Source: Chitinophaga pinensis (GTDB taxonomy: Bacteria > Bacteroidota > Bacteroidia > NS11-12g > UBA9320). Taken from it: a stretch of 5,145 nucleotides of DNA. The stretch is from contig CAMDCQ010000163.1 in NCBI GenBank assembly GCA_945890595.1, forward strand, positions 1-5,145, given 5' to 3'. A model generated the notes under the pieces. It had not been told where the DNA came from. It did no database searches and was given only the letters and a program-made list of their open reading frames with translations. A program made the translations under genes and the position numbers. Positions 1 to 5,145 of the stretch are shown piece by piece; the first letter of the stretch is position 1, and each line of letters begins with the position of its first letter.

Positions 1-2326
1 CAATCATTAATACTTCCTCACCGTCACATATACTGTCACTTTCAGATTCTTCTGCTCTGTCGAGGAAGTGATCTATGAGAACTTTATTGCCAGGCAAATC
101 TCCCAAAAGATCGATAACTGCTTTTTGTAAGTCTTCGTCATTAATAACTATTTTCATTCCTTGTCCACCCAAAACATAGCTCGGACGCACCAAAACAGGA
201 TAACCTACTTCATGGGCGACTTGTACCGCCTCATAAGCATTAGTGGCAACACCAAATCTAGGATAAGGAATATTTAAGTCTTTTAATAAGTTAGAGAATG
301 ATCCTCTGTCTTCGGCCAAATCCATGTTTTCGAAAGAAGTGCCGATAATACGTACGCCGTGATCTCTCATGCGTTCACTAAGTTTAAGTGCCGTTTGTCC
401 GCCGAGTTGCACAATAACACCAACAGGTTTCTCCAGTTGAATGATATCCCAAAGATGCTCCCAGAAAATAGGTTCGAAATATAATTTATCGGCGGTGTTA
501 AAATCTGTACTTACGGTTTCAGGGTTACAATTCACCATAATGGCTTCGTAGCCCAATTCTTGTGCGGCTTTAATGCCGTGCACGCAACTGTAATCAAATT
601 CGATACCTTGTCCAATTCTGTTAGGCCCAGAACCAATTACGATAATTTTCTTTTTATCGGATATCTTGCTTTCACATTCGCCATCAAAAGTGGAATACAT
701 GTAGTTGGTTGGCGAGCTAAACTCGGCAGAACAGGTATCCACCATTTTATAGACCCTGTGTATGCCAAGAGCAGTTCGTTTGGCATGAACGTCCATGTCT
801 GTAATGCCCCCGCCTAGTAAATGTGCAATTTGAGCATCCGCAAATCCTTTTTGCTTCGCAAGACGCAATACATCTGCATCAATATTGTCAAGGGTGTATT
901 TTTTAATTTCACGATCCATTTTCACCAGTTCATAGATTTGCTCCAAGAACCAACGGTCTATTTTCGTAATTTTTTGAATACTGGTAATAGGCACTCCAAG
1001 GGCCATAGCATCTTTTATATGGAAGACCCTGTCCCAGCTTGGATTTTCAAGACTGTGTAATATTTGATCGAGATTTTTTAGCTCGTATCCGTCAGAACCC
1101 AAACCTAATCGTTTGATTTCTAGGGATTGACATGCTTTTTGTAAAGCCTCCTGAAAGCTTCTACCTATACTCATTACTTCGCCTACGGACTTCATTTGTA
1201 AGCCTAGTGTGGTGTCCGCACCTTTAAATTTAGCAAAATCCCAACGTGGTATTTTAACGATGGTGTAGTCTATACTTGGCTCGAAGAATGCTGATGTTGT
1301 TTTGGTAACCGGGTTTTTTAATTCGTCTAGGTAATAACCTAATGCTAGTTTAGACGCAATTTTGGCAATAGGATAACCAGTTGCTTTGGAAGCAAGCGCA
1401 GAGCTTCGAGAGACGCGTGGGTTAATTTCAATGGCGATTATGTCTTCGTTTTCTGGGTTTACCGAGAACTGTACGTTACAGCCGCCGGCAAAAGTCCCTA
1501 AGTTTCGCATCATATCAAAAGCCATATCGCGCATTTGCTGAAAACAGGTATCGCTTAAGGTAAGGGCTGGTGCGACAGTAATACTCTCGCCAGTATGTAT
1601 GCCCATGGGGTCAAAGTTTTCGATGGTACAGATTACTGCGATGTTGTTATTTCCATCACGTAATAATTCTAATTCGTATTCCTTCCAACCTAAAACGGCT
1701 TGCTCTACGAGCACTTCATGAGTAGGAGAAGCTTCCAAACCTCGTTTTACAGCTTCATCAAAGTCGTCTTTAGTGTGCACAAAACCGCCACCATAACCAC
1801 CCATAGTGAAAGAGGGACGTATTACCAAAGGATAACCGATAGTTTGGGCAACTTCTTTCGCTTCAAGATAAGAGTTTGCTATTTTGGACGTCGCGATAGG
1901 AATTCCAAGCTCAATCATAAACGAGCGAAAAAGATCACGATTTTCTGTTTTCTCAATAGCTGCGATATCGACTCCAATTATTTTTACATCGTGATTATCC
2001 CATAGTCCGATTTCATCTGCTTCAATGGCTAGGTTTAGAGCAGTTTGACCTCCCATGGTGGGTAACACATGTGTAATAGAGGGTTGTTCAATAAGTATTT
2101 GTTCTATACTTTCTACGCTCATAGGAAGCAAGTAAATGTGCTCTGCCATAGTGGGATCTGTCATTATCGTCGCGGGATTCGAGTTGATAAGTGAAACTTC
2201 TATTCCTTCTTCTCGCAAACTTTGAGCTGCTTGGCTGCCGCTGTAATCAAATTCACATGCTTGTCCGATGATGATAGGACCACTGCCGATGATGAGGACG
2301 TGTTTTATACTGGAGTCTTTAGGCAT
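1..2326 (-). CDS. carB: Carbamoyl-phosphate synthase large subunit, N-terminal 775 codons (runs off left edge)
   Basis: CarB makes carbamoyl phosphate from bicarbonate, ammonia (channelled from the glutaminase subunit CarA) and two ATP, feeding pyrimidine and arginine synthesis in the cytoplasm. The frame is open from the ATG at 2326 to the left edge. The first synthetase half starts with GSGPIIIGQACEFDYSG (residues 14-30). It carries R130, R170 with the glycine loop MGGYGGG (175-181), and E300/N302 in EINPRVSRSS. These match known E. coli nucleotide and metal ligands with a constant offset of one residue. The second half repeats the fold with GSGPNRIGQGIEFDYS from about residue 565 and R714 in VRPSYVLGGQGM. 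Against the 1073-residue E. coli protein, the rest of the second ATP-grasp domain and any allosteric domain are outside the window. I saw no frameshift in the parts translated. The start fits the family exactly; no Shine-Dalgarno is visible. carA is not in view. Confidence 0.97.
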   Translation of the reverse strand, partial: MPKDSSIKHVLIIGSGPIIIGQACEFDYSGSQAAQSLREEGIEVSLINSNPATIMTDPTMAEHIYLLPMSVESIEQILIEQPSITHVLPTMGGQTALNLAIEADEIGLWDNHDVKIIGVDIAAIEKTENRDLFRSFMIELGIPIATSKIANSYLEAKEVAQTIGYPLVIRPSFTMGGYGGGFVHTKDDFDEAVKRGLEASPTHEVLVEQAVLGWKEYELELLRDGNNNIAVICTIENFDPMGIHTGESITVAPALTLSDTCFQQMRDMAFDMMRNLGTFAGGCNVQFSVNPENEDIIAIEINPRVSRSSALASKATGYPIAKIASKLALGYYLDELKNPVTKTTSAFFEPSIDYTIVKIPRWDFAKFKGADTTLGLQMKSVGEVMSIGRSFQEALQKACQSLEIKRLGLGSDGYELKNLDQILHSLENPSWDRVFHIKDAMALGVPITSIQKITKIDRWFLEQIYELVKMDREIKKYTLDNIDADVLRLAKQKGFADAQIAHLLGGGITDMDVHAKRTALGIHRVYKMVDTCSAEFSSPTNYMYSTFDGECESKISDKKKIIVIGSGPNRIGQGIEFDYSCVHGIKAAQELGYEAIMVNCNPETVSTDFNTADKLYFEPIFWEHLWDIIQLEKPVGVIVQLGGQTALKLSERMRDHGVRIIGTSFENMDLAEDRGSFSNLLKDLNIPYPRFGVATNAYEAVQVAHEVGYPVLVRPSYVLGGQGMKIVINDEDLQKAVIDLLGDLPGNKVLIDHFLDRAEESESDSICDGEEVLMI

Positions 2327-2343
2327 ACGTTCTTAAAATTGGG

Positions 2344-2373
2344 CAAAGTTATATTATAAAAACAGTGCAGCAA
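2344..2373 (-). promoter_or_regulatory. Bacteroidota-type promoter for carB
   Basis: Read on the minus strand, a TTG (2373-2371) is followed after 19 bases by TAACTTTG (2351-2344). This matches the -33 TTG and -7 TAnnTTTG elements of the Bacteroidota primary sigma factor. Transcription would start near 2337, giving a leader of only about 10 bases before the carB ATG at 2326. The leader has no Shine-Dalgarno and no room for an attenuator or riboswitch. The match is seen in the sequence; its use as the start site is inferred. Confidence 0.7.
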
Positions 2374-2432
2374 GAGATGTGGAAAAGGTGGGAGAAGGGA
2401 GCTGTGTTTTGATTTTTATGGGAGGTTTTGTG

Positions 2433-2514
2433 TTAATGAGTTCGTGTGAATGAGTTCGTGTTAATGAGTTCGTGTGAATGAGTTCGTGTGAATGAGTTCG
2501 TGTCCTCACGAACT
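2433..2514 (+). repeat. Repeat module A: five tandem 14-base units with hairpin cap
   Basis: Five head-to-tail units start at 2433, 2447, 2461, 2475 and 2489. Units 1 and 3 read TTAATGAGTTCGTG; units 2, 4 and 5 read TGAATGAGTTCGTG, so only the second base varies. The last unit runs into TCCT and CACGAACT, so its 3' half forms a perfect 8-base stem with a 4-base loop (AGTTCGTG at 2495-2502 pairing with CACGAACT at 2507-2514). A run of five T (2514-2518) overlaps the stem end. No gene reads into it on the plus strand, so a terminator role is not supported by context. Near-perfect unit identity suggests recent expansion. Confidence 0.93.
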
Positions 2515-2566
2515 TTTTATATTCCTTCCATCTGAAGCAATACAGTTGTAAAACTTCCAGTTAACT

Positions 2567-2580
2567 CACCAACTCACTAA
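2567..2580 (-). repeat. Degenerate, inverted copy of the 14-base unit
   Basis: The minus strand here reads TTAGTGAGTTGGTG, matching unit 1 of module A (TTAATGAGTTCGTG) at 12 of 14 positions. It lies in the otherwise unremarkable 2515-2597 spacer between modules A and B and has no hairpin cap. The spacer also holds a run of eight T at 2581-2588. The resemblance could be chance, but its location inside the cluster favours a decayed copy. Confidence 0.45.
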
Positions 2581-2597
2581 TTTTTTTTCTTGTATTA

Positions 2598-2637
2598 TGA
2601 ATGAGTTCGAGTGAATGAGTTCGTGTCCTCACGAACT
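2598..2637 (+). repeat. Repeat module B: two 14-base units with hairpin cap
   Basis: Two units (2598-2611, TGAATGAGTTCGAG; 2612-2625, TGAATGAGTTCGTG) are followed by TCCT and CACGAACT. The 40 bases match the end of module A (2475-2514) at 39 positions; the only difference is T to A at 2610. The terminal 20 bases AGTTCGTGTCCTCACGAACT (2618-2637) are identical to 2495-2514 and self-complementary apart from the TCCT loop. Confidence 0.92.
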
Positions 2638-2663
2638 GAGAACGTGTTCGTGAGGACACGAAC
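2619..2663. repeat. 18-base perfect inverted repeat made of two facing hairpin caps
   Basis: GTTCGTGTCCTCACGAAC (2619-2636) and its exact reverse complement GTTCGTGAGGACACGAAC (2646-2663) are separated by 9 bases. Each arm is itself a 7-base stem with a 4-base loop. The DNA can thus fold either as two small hairpins or as one long 18-base stem. It forms where plus-oriented module B meets minus-oriented module C. Confidence 0.93.
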
Positions 2664-2699
2664 CTATTCGTAAATGACAATACCACGAACCTATTCGTA
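2646..2699 (-). repeat. Repeat module C: inverted units with hairpin cap
   Basis: On the plus strand CACGAACCTATTCGTA occurs twice, at 2657-2672 and 2684-2699, with a 27-base period. Read on the minus strand each copy contains CGAATAGGTTCGTG, an 11-of-14 match to the module A unit: GAAT and GTTCGTG are kept and the two bases between are swapped from GA to AG. The unit at 2670-2657 continues on the minus strand into TCCT and CACGAAC (to 2646), the same cap as in modules A and B. It is therefore the same element in reverse orientation with slightly different units, which are separated by a 13-base spacer. Confidence 0.88.
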
Positions 2700-2707
2700 G
2701 TTTCACT

Positions 2708-2729
2708 TTTAAGCTTGCGTTTGCTTAAA
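2708..2729. repeat. Weak inverted repeat over the stop codon of the 117-codon gene
   Basis: TTTAAGC (2708-2714) and GCTTAAA (2723-2729) form a 7-base stem with an 8-base loop and include the TAA stop of the minus-strand gene. The stem is AT-rich and no T run follows in that gene's direction, so it is at best a weak terminator or transcript end. Confidence 0.3.
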
Positions 2730-3078
2730 TCAACTCTTCTTCTTCAAAATAATTAATGATATGATGTCTGAGATACATTTCTTGCTCCAATAAATCTTGA
2801 TTTGGAAGCTTCTCTTTGAGTTCCCATACTGGCCAGTCATTGCTGTCTACACCCTTAAGTTCATAATGTCCGGAGGTGCTTAAAACTCTGCATGTCGCTA
2901 TGTGCATGAGTTTTACCTTTTCTTCTTTTTTAAATTCGATTTGGGGTTTCCCGAGTTCTCTTAATCCAATGACATACAATATAGCACTTAAATCAGGGGT
3001 TTTATCAAATTTTTTTTCAAATAGCTCTCTGATTTTAAACCATTTTTCTTTTACTGTTTCTTCTTTTAGTTCGTTCAT
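2725..3078 (-). CDS. Small conserved hypothetical protein, 117 residues
   Basis: I cannot assign a function. From memory it resembles an uncharacterised family in Bacteroidota genomes with the same layout: a charged N-terminal helix with KWFKIRELFEKKF (about residues 12-24), then PDLSAILYVIGLRELGK, then KLMHIATCRVLSTSGHYEL, then a DSNDWPVWEL segment and an acidic end (FEEEELI). It has no signal peptide and no membrane span, so it is probably a soluble, mostly helical cytoplasmic protein. No metal-binding or catalytic motif is evident; one cysteine is present. The ATG at 3078 is the only reasonable start and has no Shine-Dalgarno. It lies 398 bases upstream of carB on the same strand, separated by the repeat cluster and carB's own promoter, so an operon is unlikely. 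It is divergent from the GH3 gene. Conserved-looking composition and an intact frame argue for a real gene. Confidence 0.8.
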   Translation of the reverse strand: MNELKEETVKEKWFKIRELFEKKFDKTPDLSAILYVIGLRELGKPQIEFKKEEKVKLMHIATCRVLSTSGHYELKGVDSNDWPVWELKEKLPNQDLLEQEMYLRHHIINYFEEEELI

Positions 3079-3113
3079 ATTGCTCTTAAAGCGGCACTTT
3101 TTTAGTAAATATC

Positions 3114-3131
3114 TATGCTTAAATCAGCATA
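3114..3131. promoter_or_regulatory. Operator-like inverted repeat in the divergent spacer
   Basis: TATGCT (3114-3119) and AGCATA (3126-3131) are perfect inverted half-sites separated by 6 bases. The element lies between the candidate -7 box at 3140-3147 and the start at 3078, where a repressor could act on the minus-strand gene. A 6-base match is short and could be chance; no regulator is encoded nearby. Confidence 0.25.
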
Positions 3132-3139
3132 TTCGTCGT

Positions 3140-3147
3140 CAAACATA
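3140..3147 (-). promoter_or_regulatory. Possible -7 element for the 117-codon gene
   Basis: The minus strand reads TATGTTTG, a full match to the Bacteroidota -7 consensus TAnnTTTG, about 60 bases upstream of the ATG at 3078. No TTG is found at the usual 17-23 base distance, so only half of the promoter is supported. Transcription from it would give a leader of about 55 bases. Confidence 0.35.
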
Positions 3148-3223
3148 ATTCAATACAAGGAGTTTTCATTTTTCTTTTGACTTTGTGTTTGATATTGCTT
3201 TGCTTTTGCGTTGCTTTGTCCTT

Positions 3224-4762
3224 ATGCTAACACTCATGCAAAGATTTCTCATGGAGGCCAAAAACCGAGGAGTTTTCTTAAAAGTTAACATTGAACAAGG
3301 TGAGGCTATTCAGAGAAAGACACTGAATAAGCTCTTGGTAAAAGCTCAAGACACCAAATTTGGAGTAAAACATAATTTTAAGGAGCTGGTTGATTCACCA
3401 ACTTTATTGTCGGATTACAGGGAAAGTGCTACCATGGGAGACTATCTTAATATGCTACCCTGGTGGACTCGGGCTCGTATGGGTGAAGAGAATGTAACTT
3501 GGCCAAAGCCTATTGTAAATTACGCAGTAAGCTCTGGAACTTCTGATGGAAGTAGCAAGTATATTCCAGTCAGCGATGATATGCTGAAACATATTCGCCG
3601 AGCTAGTTTGCGACAAGTGTTGAGCATTATACAAACAGACGTACCTAAAGATCATATCGCTAAACAATGGCTTATGATAGGCGGAAGTACCGAACTGGAG
3701 TATAACGGAATGTATTATTCAGGCGATTTAAGTGGAATTACAACCGGGTCTGTGCCTATTTTATTTCAGCGATTGTCTAAACCAGGAATTCATATTCGAA
3801 AAGAAAAAAATTGGACAGAAAAAATTGAGAAAATTACCCTAGAAGCAAAAGACTGGGATGTGGGAATGGTAGCGGGCGTTCCGGCTTGGATAAAGCTATT
3901 GATGGAAAGTATAATTGACAAGTATAATCTCGACAATATACATGATATCTGGCCACATTTTGAAGCGTATGTGCACGGAGGAGTTGCGCTTACGCCATAC
4001 AAAAAAGCACTGGATGGTCTAATGGGAAGACCCATAAAATACTTCGAAACCTATTTGGCTTCTGAAGGATTTATTGCGTATCAAAATAGATTAGACAACG
4101 AAGGCGGGATGCGCCTGTTGATGCGTAATGGCATATACTATGAGTTTGTACCCTTCGATCGCTATAATTTTTCAGAAAGTGGTGACTTATTGCCAGAGGC
4201 AAAAGCCATTACGCTATCACAGGTGAATGATAAGGACGAGTATGCACTGATTATCTCAACATGCAGTGGAGCTTGGAGGTATATGATTGGTGATACGATT
4301 AGATTTACCAATCTAGATAGGTGTGAGATTATGATTACTGGCAGAACAAAACACTTTTTATCCCTGTGCGGTGAGCATTTATCGGTAGACAACATGAATA
4401 AAGCTATTGAACTGATTGCCAATGAATACGATATAAGTTTCGAAGAGTTTACGGTATGTGGTATTCCGTATGAAGGATTTTTTGCCCATGAATGGTTTAT
4501 CTCTTGTGATGATGATCGCCTGATGGGCAAGGAGAATGAGATACGTGATAAATTAGATATGACACTCAAAGTTCTTAACGACGATTATCGAGTAGAGCGC
4601 TCTGCAGCTCTTACAGGTGTAATAGTTAACTTACTTCCTACGCAAAAGTTTTATGATTGGATGGCTGCTAACGGTAAAGTAGGGTCTCAAACAAAATTCC
4701 CAAGAGTGTTAAAGAATGAACTATTAGAAAGCTGGAAAAACTTCTTGAGCTCCAGCAACTAG
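3224..4762 (+). CDS. GH3 family acyl-adenylating enzyme (auxin-responsive GH3-like), 512 residues
   Basis: GH3 proteins belong to the adenylate-forming (ANL) superfamily. Plant members activate jasmonate or indole-acetate with ATP and join it to an amino acid. The bacterial substrate is unknown. Visible motifs: the phosphate loop SSGTSDGSSKYIP (103-115), the adenine-site motif YLASEG (277-282), WRYMIGD (351-357) where plants have a YR.GD motif, MITGRTKHF (370-378) at the hinge to the C-terminal domain, and K491 in SQTKFPR near the end, a possible catalytic lysine. There is no signal peptide, so it is cytosolic. The frame extends upstream to a GTG at 3185, but ATG 3224 puts the QRKTLNKLL helix about 30 residues from the start, as I recall for flavobacterial homologues. 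ATGs at 3236 and 3251 are alternatives. No Shine-Dalgarno and no convincing TAnnTTTG box are visible. The length of about 510 suits bacterial members and is shorter than plant ones. Confidence 0.93.
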   Translation: MLTLMQRFLMEAKNRGVFLKVNIEQGEAIQRKTLNKLLVKAQDTKFGVKHNFKELVDSPTLLSDYRESATMGDYLNMLPWWTRARMGEENVTWPKPIVNYAVSSGTSDGSSKYIPVSDDMLKHIRRASLRQVLSIIQTDVPKDHIAKQWLMIGGSTELEYNGMYYSGDLSGITTGSVPILFQRLSKPGIHIRKEKNWTEKIEKITLEAKDWDVGMVAGVPAWIKLLMESIIDKYNLDNIHDIWPHFEAYVHGGVALTPYKKALDGLMGRPIKYFETYLASEGFIAYQNRLDNEGGMRLLMRNGIYYEFVPFDRYNFSESGDLLPEAKAITLSQVNDKDEYALIISTCSGAWRYMIGDTIRFTNLDRCEIMITGRTKHFLSLCGEHLSVDNMNKAIELIANEYDISFEEFTVCGIPYEGFFAHEWFISCDDDRLMGKENEIRDKLDMTLKVLNDDYRVERSAALTGVIVNLLPTQKFYDWMAANGKVGSQTKFPRVLKNELLESWKNFLSSSN

Positions 4763-4771
4763 TAAAGTAGG

Positions 4772-5145
4772 CTAAGCAAATTCGTAGTCGCCAAATGTTT
4801 CGCTTACCTCATCGAGAATAGCAAGAATTTCTTTTGGGTCCATCGTAGAAACGAGCCTAGTTCTGTAATCTTTAAAATGCGCTATACCTCTGAAATAGTT
4901 GGTGTAGTGTCGTCTCATTTCCACAATACCTAAAACATCACCTTTCCATTTCATTCCAAATTCGAAATGACGCTTACACACGTCTACCCTATCGGCAATA
5001 GTAGGTGGAGCGAGGTGCTCTCCTGTTGCTAGATAGTGCTTGATCTCATTAAAAATCCACGGATAACCTATAGATGCACGACCTATCATGATGCCGTCAA
5101 CCTTATAACGCTCTTTGTAAAGTTTAGCTTTTTCGGGACTGTCTA
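4772..5145 (-). CDS. tRNA-dihydrouridine synthase (DusB-like), C-terminal 124 codons (runs off right edge)
   Basis: Dus enzymes use FMN and NADPH to reduce specific uridines in tRNA to dihydrouridine. The visible part begins DSPEKAKLYKERYKVDGIMIGRASIG, written here in pieces: DSPEKAK, then VDGIMIGRASIGYPWIF. This is the end of the TIM barrel, with the GR pair that binds the FMN phosphate. The helical tRNA-binding domain follows, with the family's RRHYTNYFRGI and a basic YRTRL segment. It ends in FGDYEFA and a TAG at 4774-4772. The catalytic cysteine and the start lie beyond 5145. The internal ATG at 5089 is inside the conserved barrel strand and is not the start. The PWIF signature favours the DusB group, but without the N-terminus I leave the symbol blank. 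The gene converges on the GH3 gene with a 9-base gap, with no terminator between them. Confidence 0.93.
   Translation of the reverse strand, partial: DSPEKAKLYKERYKVDGIMIGRASIGYPWIFNEIKHYLATGEHLAPPTIADRVDVCKRHFEFGMKWKGDVLGIVEMRRHYTNYFRGIAHFKDYRTRLVSTMDPKEILAILDEVSETFGDYEFA

Larger units (their letters stand above)
2327..2724. other. 398-base intergenic region with no gene
   Basis: No coding frame is credible here. The 14-base repeat period is not a multiple of three and the units contain TGA and TAA, so all frames are interrupted. The part next to carB (2327-2373) holds its promoter. Positions 2375-2432 are purine-rich with no recognised element. Positions 2433-2699 are the repeat cluster described separately, and 2700-2724 lie just past the stop of the 117-codon gene. 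I found no tRNA, riboswitch or insertion-sequence end. Confidence 0.8.

Noticed and set aside
560..2005. Plus-strand open frames of 79-101 codons at 560-817, 821-1060 and 1700-2005
   Set aside because: They lie opposite conserved carB coding sequence, and their translations show no recognisable domain.
1..2326. Broken or frameshifted carB, because no closed frame is seen on the minus strand
   Set aside because: The frame simply lacks a stop inside the window; the residue offset to E. coli CarB stays at one from R130 to N302 and the second-half motifs fall in the expected places.
2495..2518. Rho-independent terminator (8-base stem and five T)
   Set aside because: No plus-strand gene reads into it, the T run overlaps the stem end, and the same hairpin at 2618-2637 has no T run. 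It is better explained as the repeat cap.
2433..2699. CRISPR array
   Set aside because: The 14-base units abut without unique spacers, occur in both orientations and have no cas gene nearby.
2876..3148. 90-codon plus-strand frame
   Set aside because: It is antisense to the 117-codon gene and its hydrophobic look comes from the complement of lysine- and glutamate-rich codons.
3178..3202. TTG and TTGCTTTG as a promoter for the GH3 gene
   Set aside because: The second box lacks the conserved A of TAnnTTTG and the spacing is only 14 bases.
3185..3223. GTG at 3185 as the start of the GH3 gene
   Set aside because: It would add 13 residues beyond the usual family N-terminus; ATG 3224 fits the expected length.
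3455..4569. Minus-strand frames at 3455-3667, 3790-4035 and 4162-4569
   Set aside because: They are antisense shadows of the GH3 gene, whose plus-strand motifs are intact across all of them.

Overview
The window looks like chromosomal DNA from a member of the Bacteroidota, most likely a flavobacterium. It is AT-rich by eye. Genes lack clear Shine-Dalgarno sequences. The one convincing promoter fits the Bacteroidota pattern (TTG, 19-base spacer, TAnnTTTG). The GH3-type adenylating enzyme and the 117-residue orphan protein also resemble families I know from this phylum.

Layout from left to right. Positions 1-2326 (minus) hold the first 775 codons of carB, the large subunit of carbamoyl-phosphate synthase; its C-terminus lies beyond the left edge. 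A TAnnTTTG promoter sits just upstream of its start. Positions 2327-2724 form a 398-base gap without genes. From 2433 to 2699 this gap is filled by a cluster of 14-base repeats in both orientations. Three modules in it are capped by the same 18-base palindrome. Positions 2725-3078 (minus) hold a small protein of unknown function. A 145-base divergent spacer follows, then a GH3 family gene at 3224-4762 (plus). After only 9 bases the convergent C-terminal part of a tRNA-dihydrouridine synthase (dus) begins, running off the right edge (4772-5145, minus).

The four genes do not form an obvious pathway. carB supplies carbamoyl phosphate for pyrimidines and arginine. dus modifies tRNA. The GH3 protein probably adenylates a carboxylic acid and transfers it to an acceptor, but its substrate cannot be read from the sequence. 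The genes look like ordinary chromosomal neighbours, with no sign of a mobile element, CRISPR array or defence system.

The part most worth a second look is the repeat cluster at 2433-2699. All its elements derive from one motif, roughly (T/C)GAATNNGTTCGTG, and runs of it end in a hairpin of GTTCGTG, TCCT and CACGAAC. This is the architecture of a REP/BIME-like dispersed palindromic element, placed 60 bases upstream of the carB promoter.
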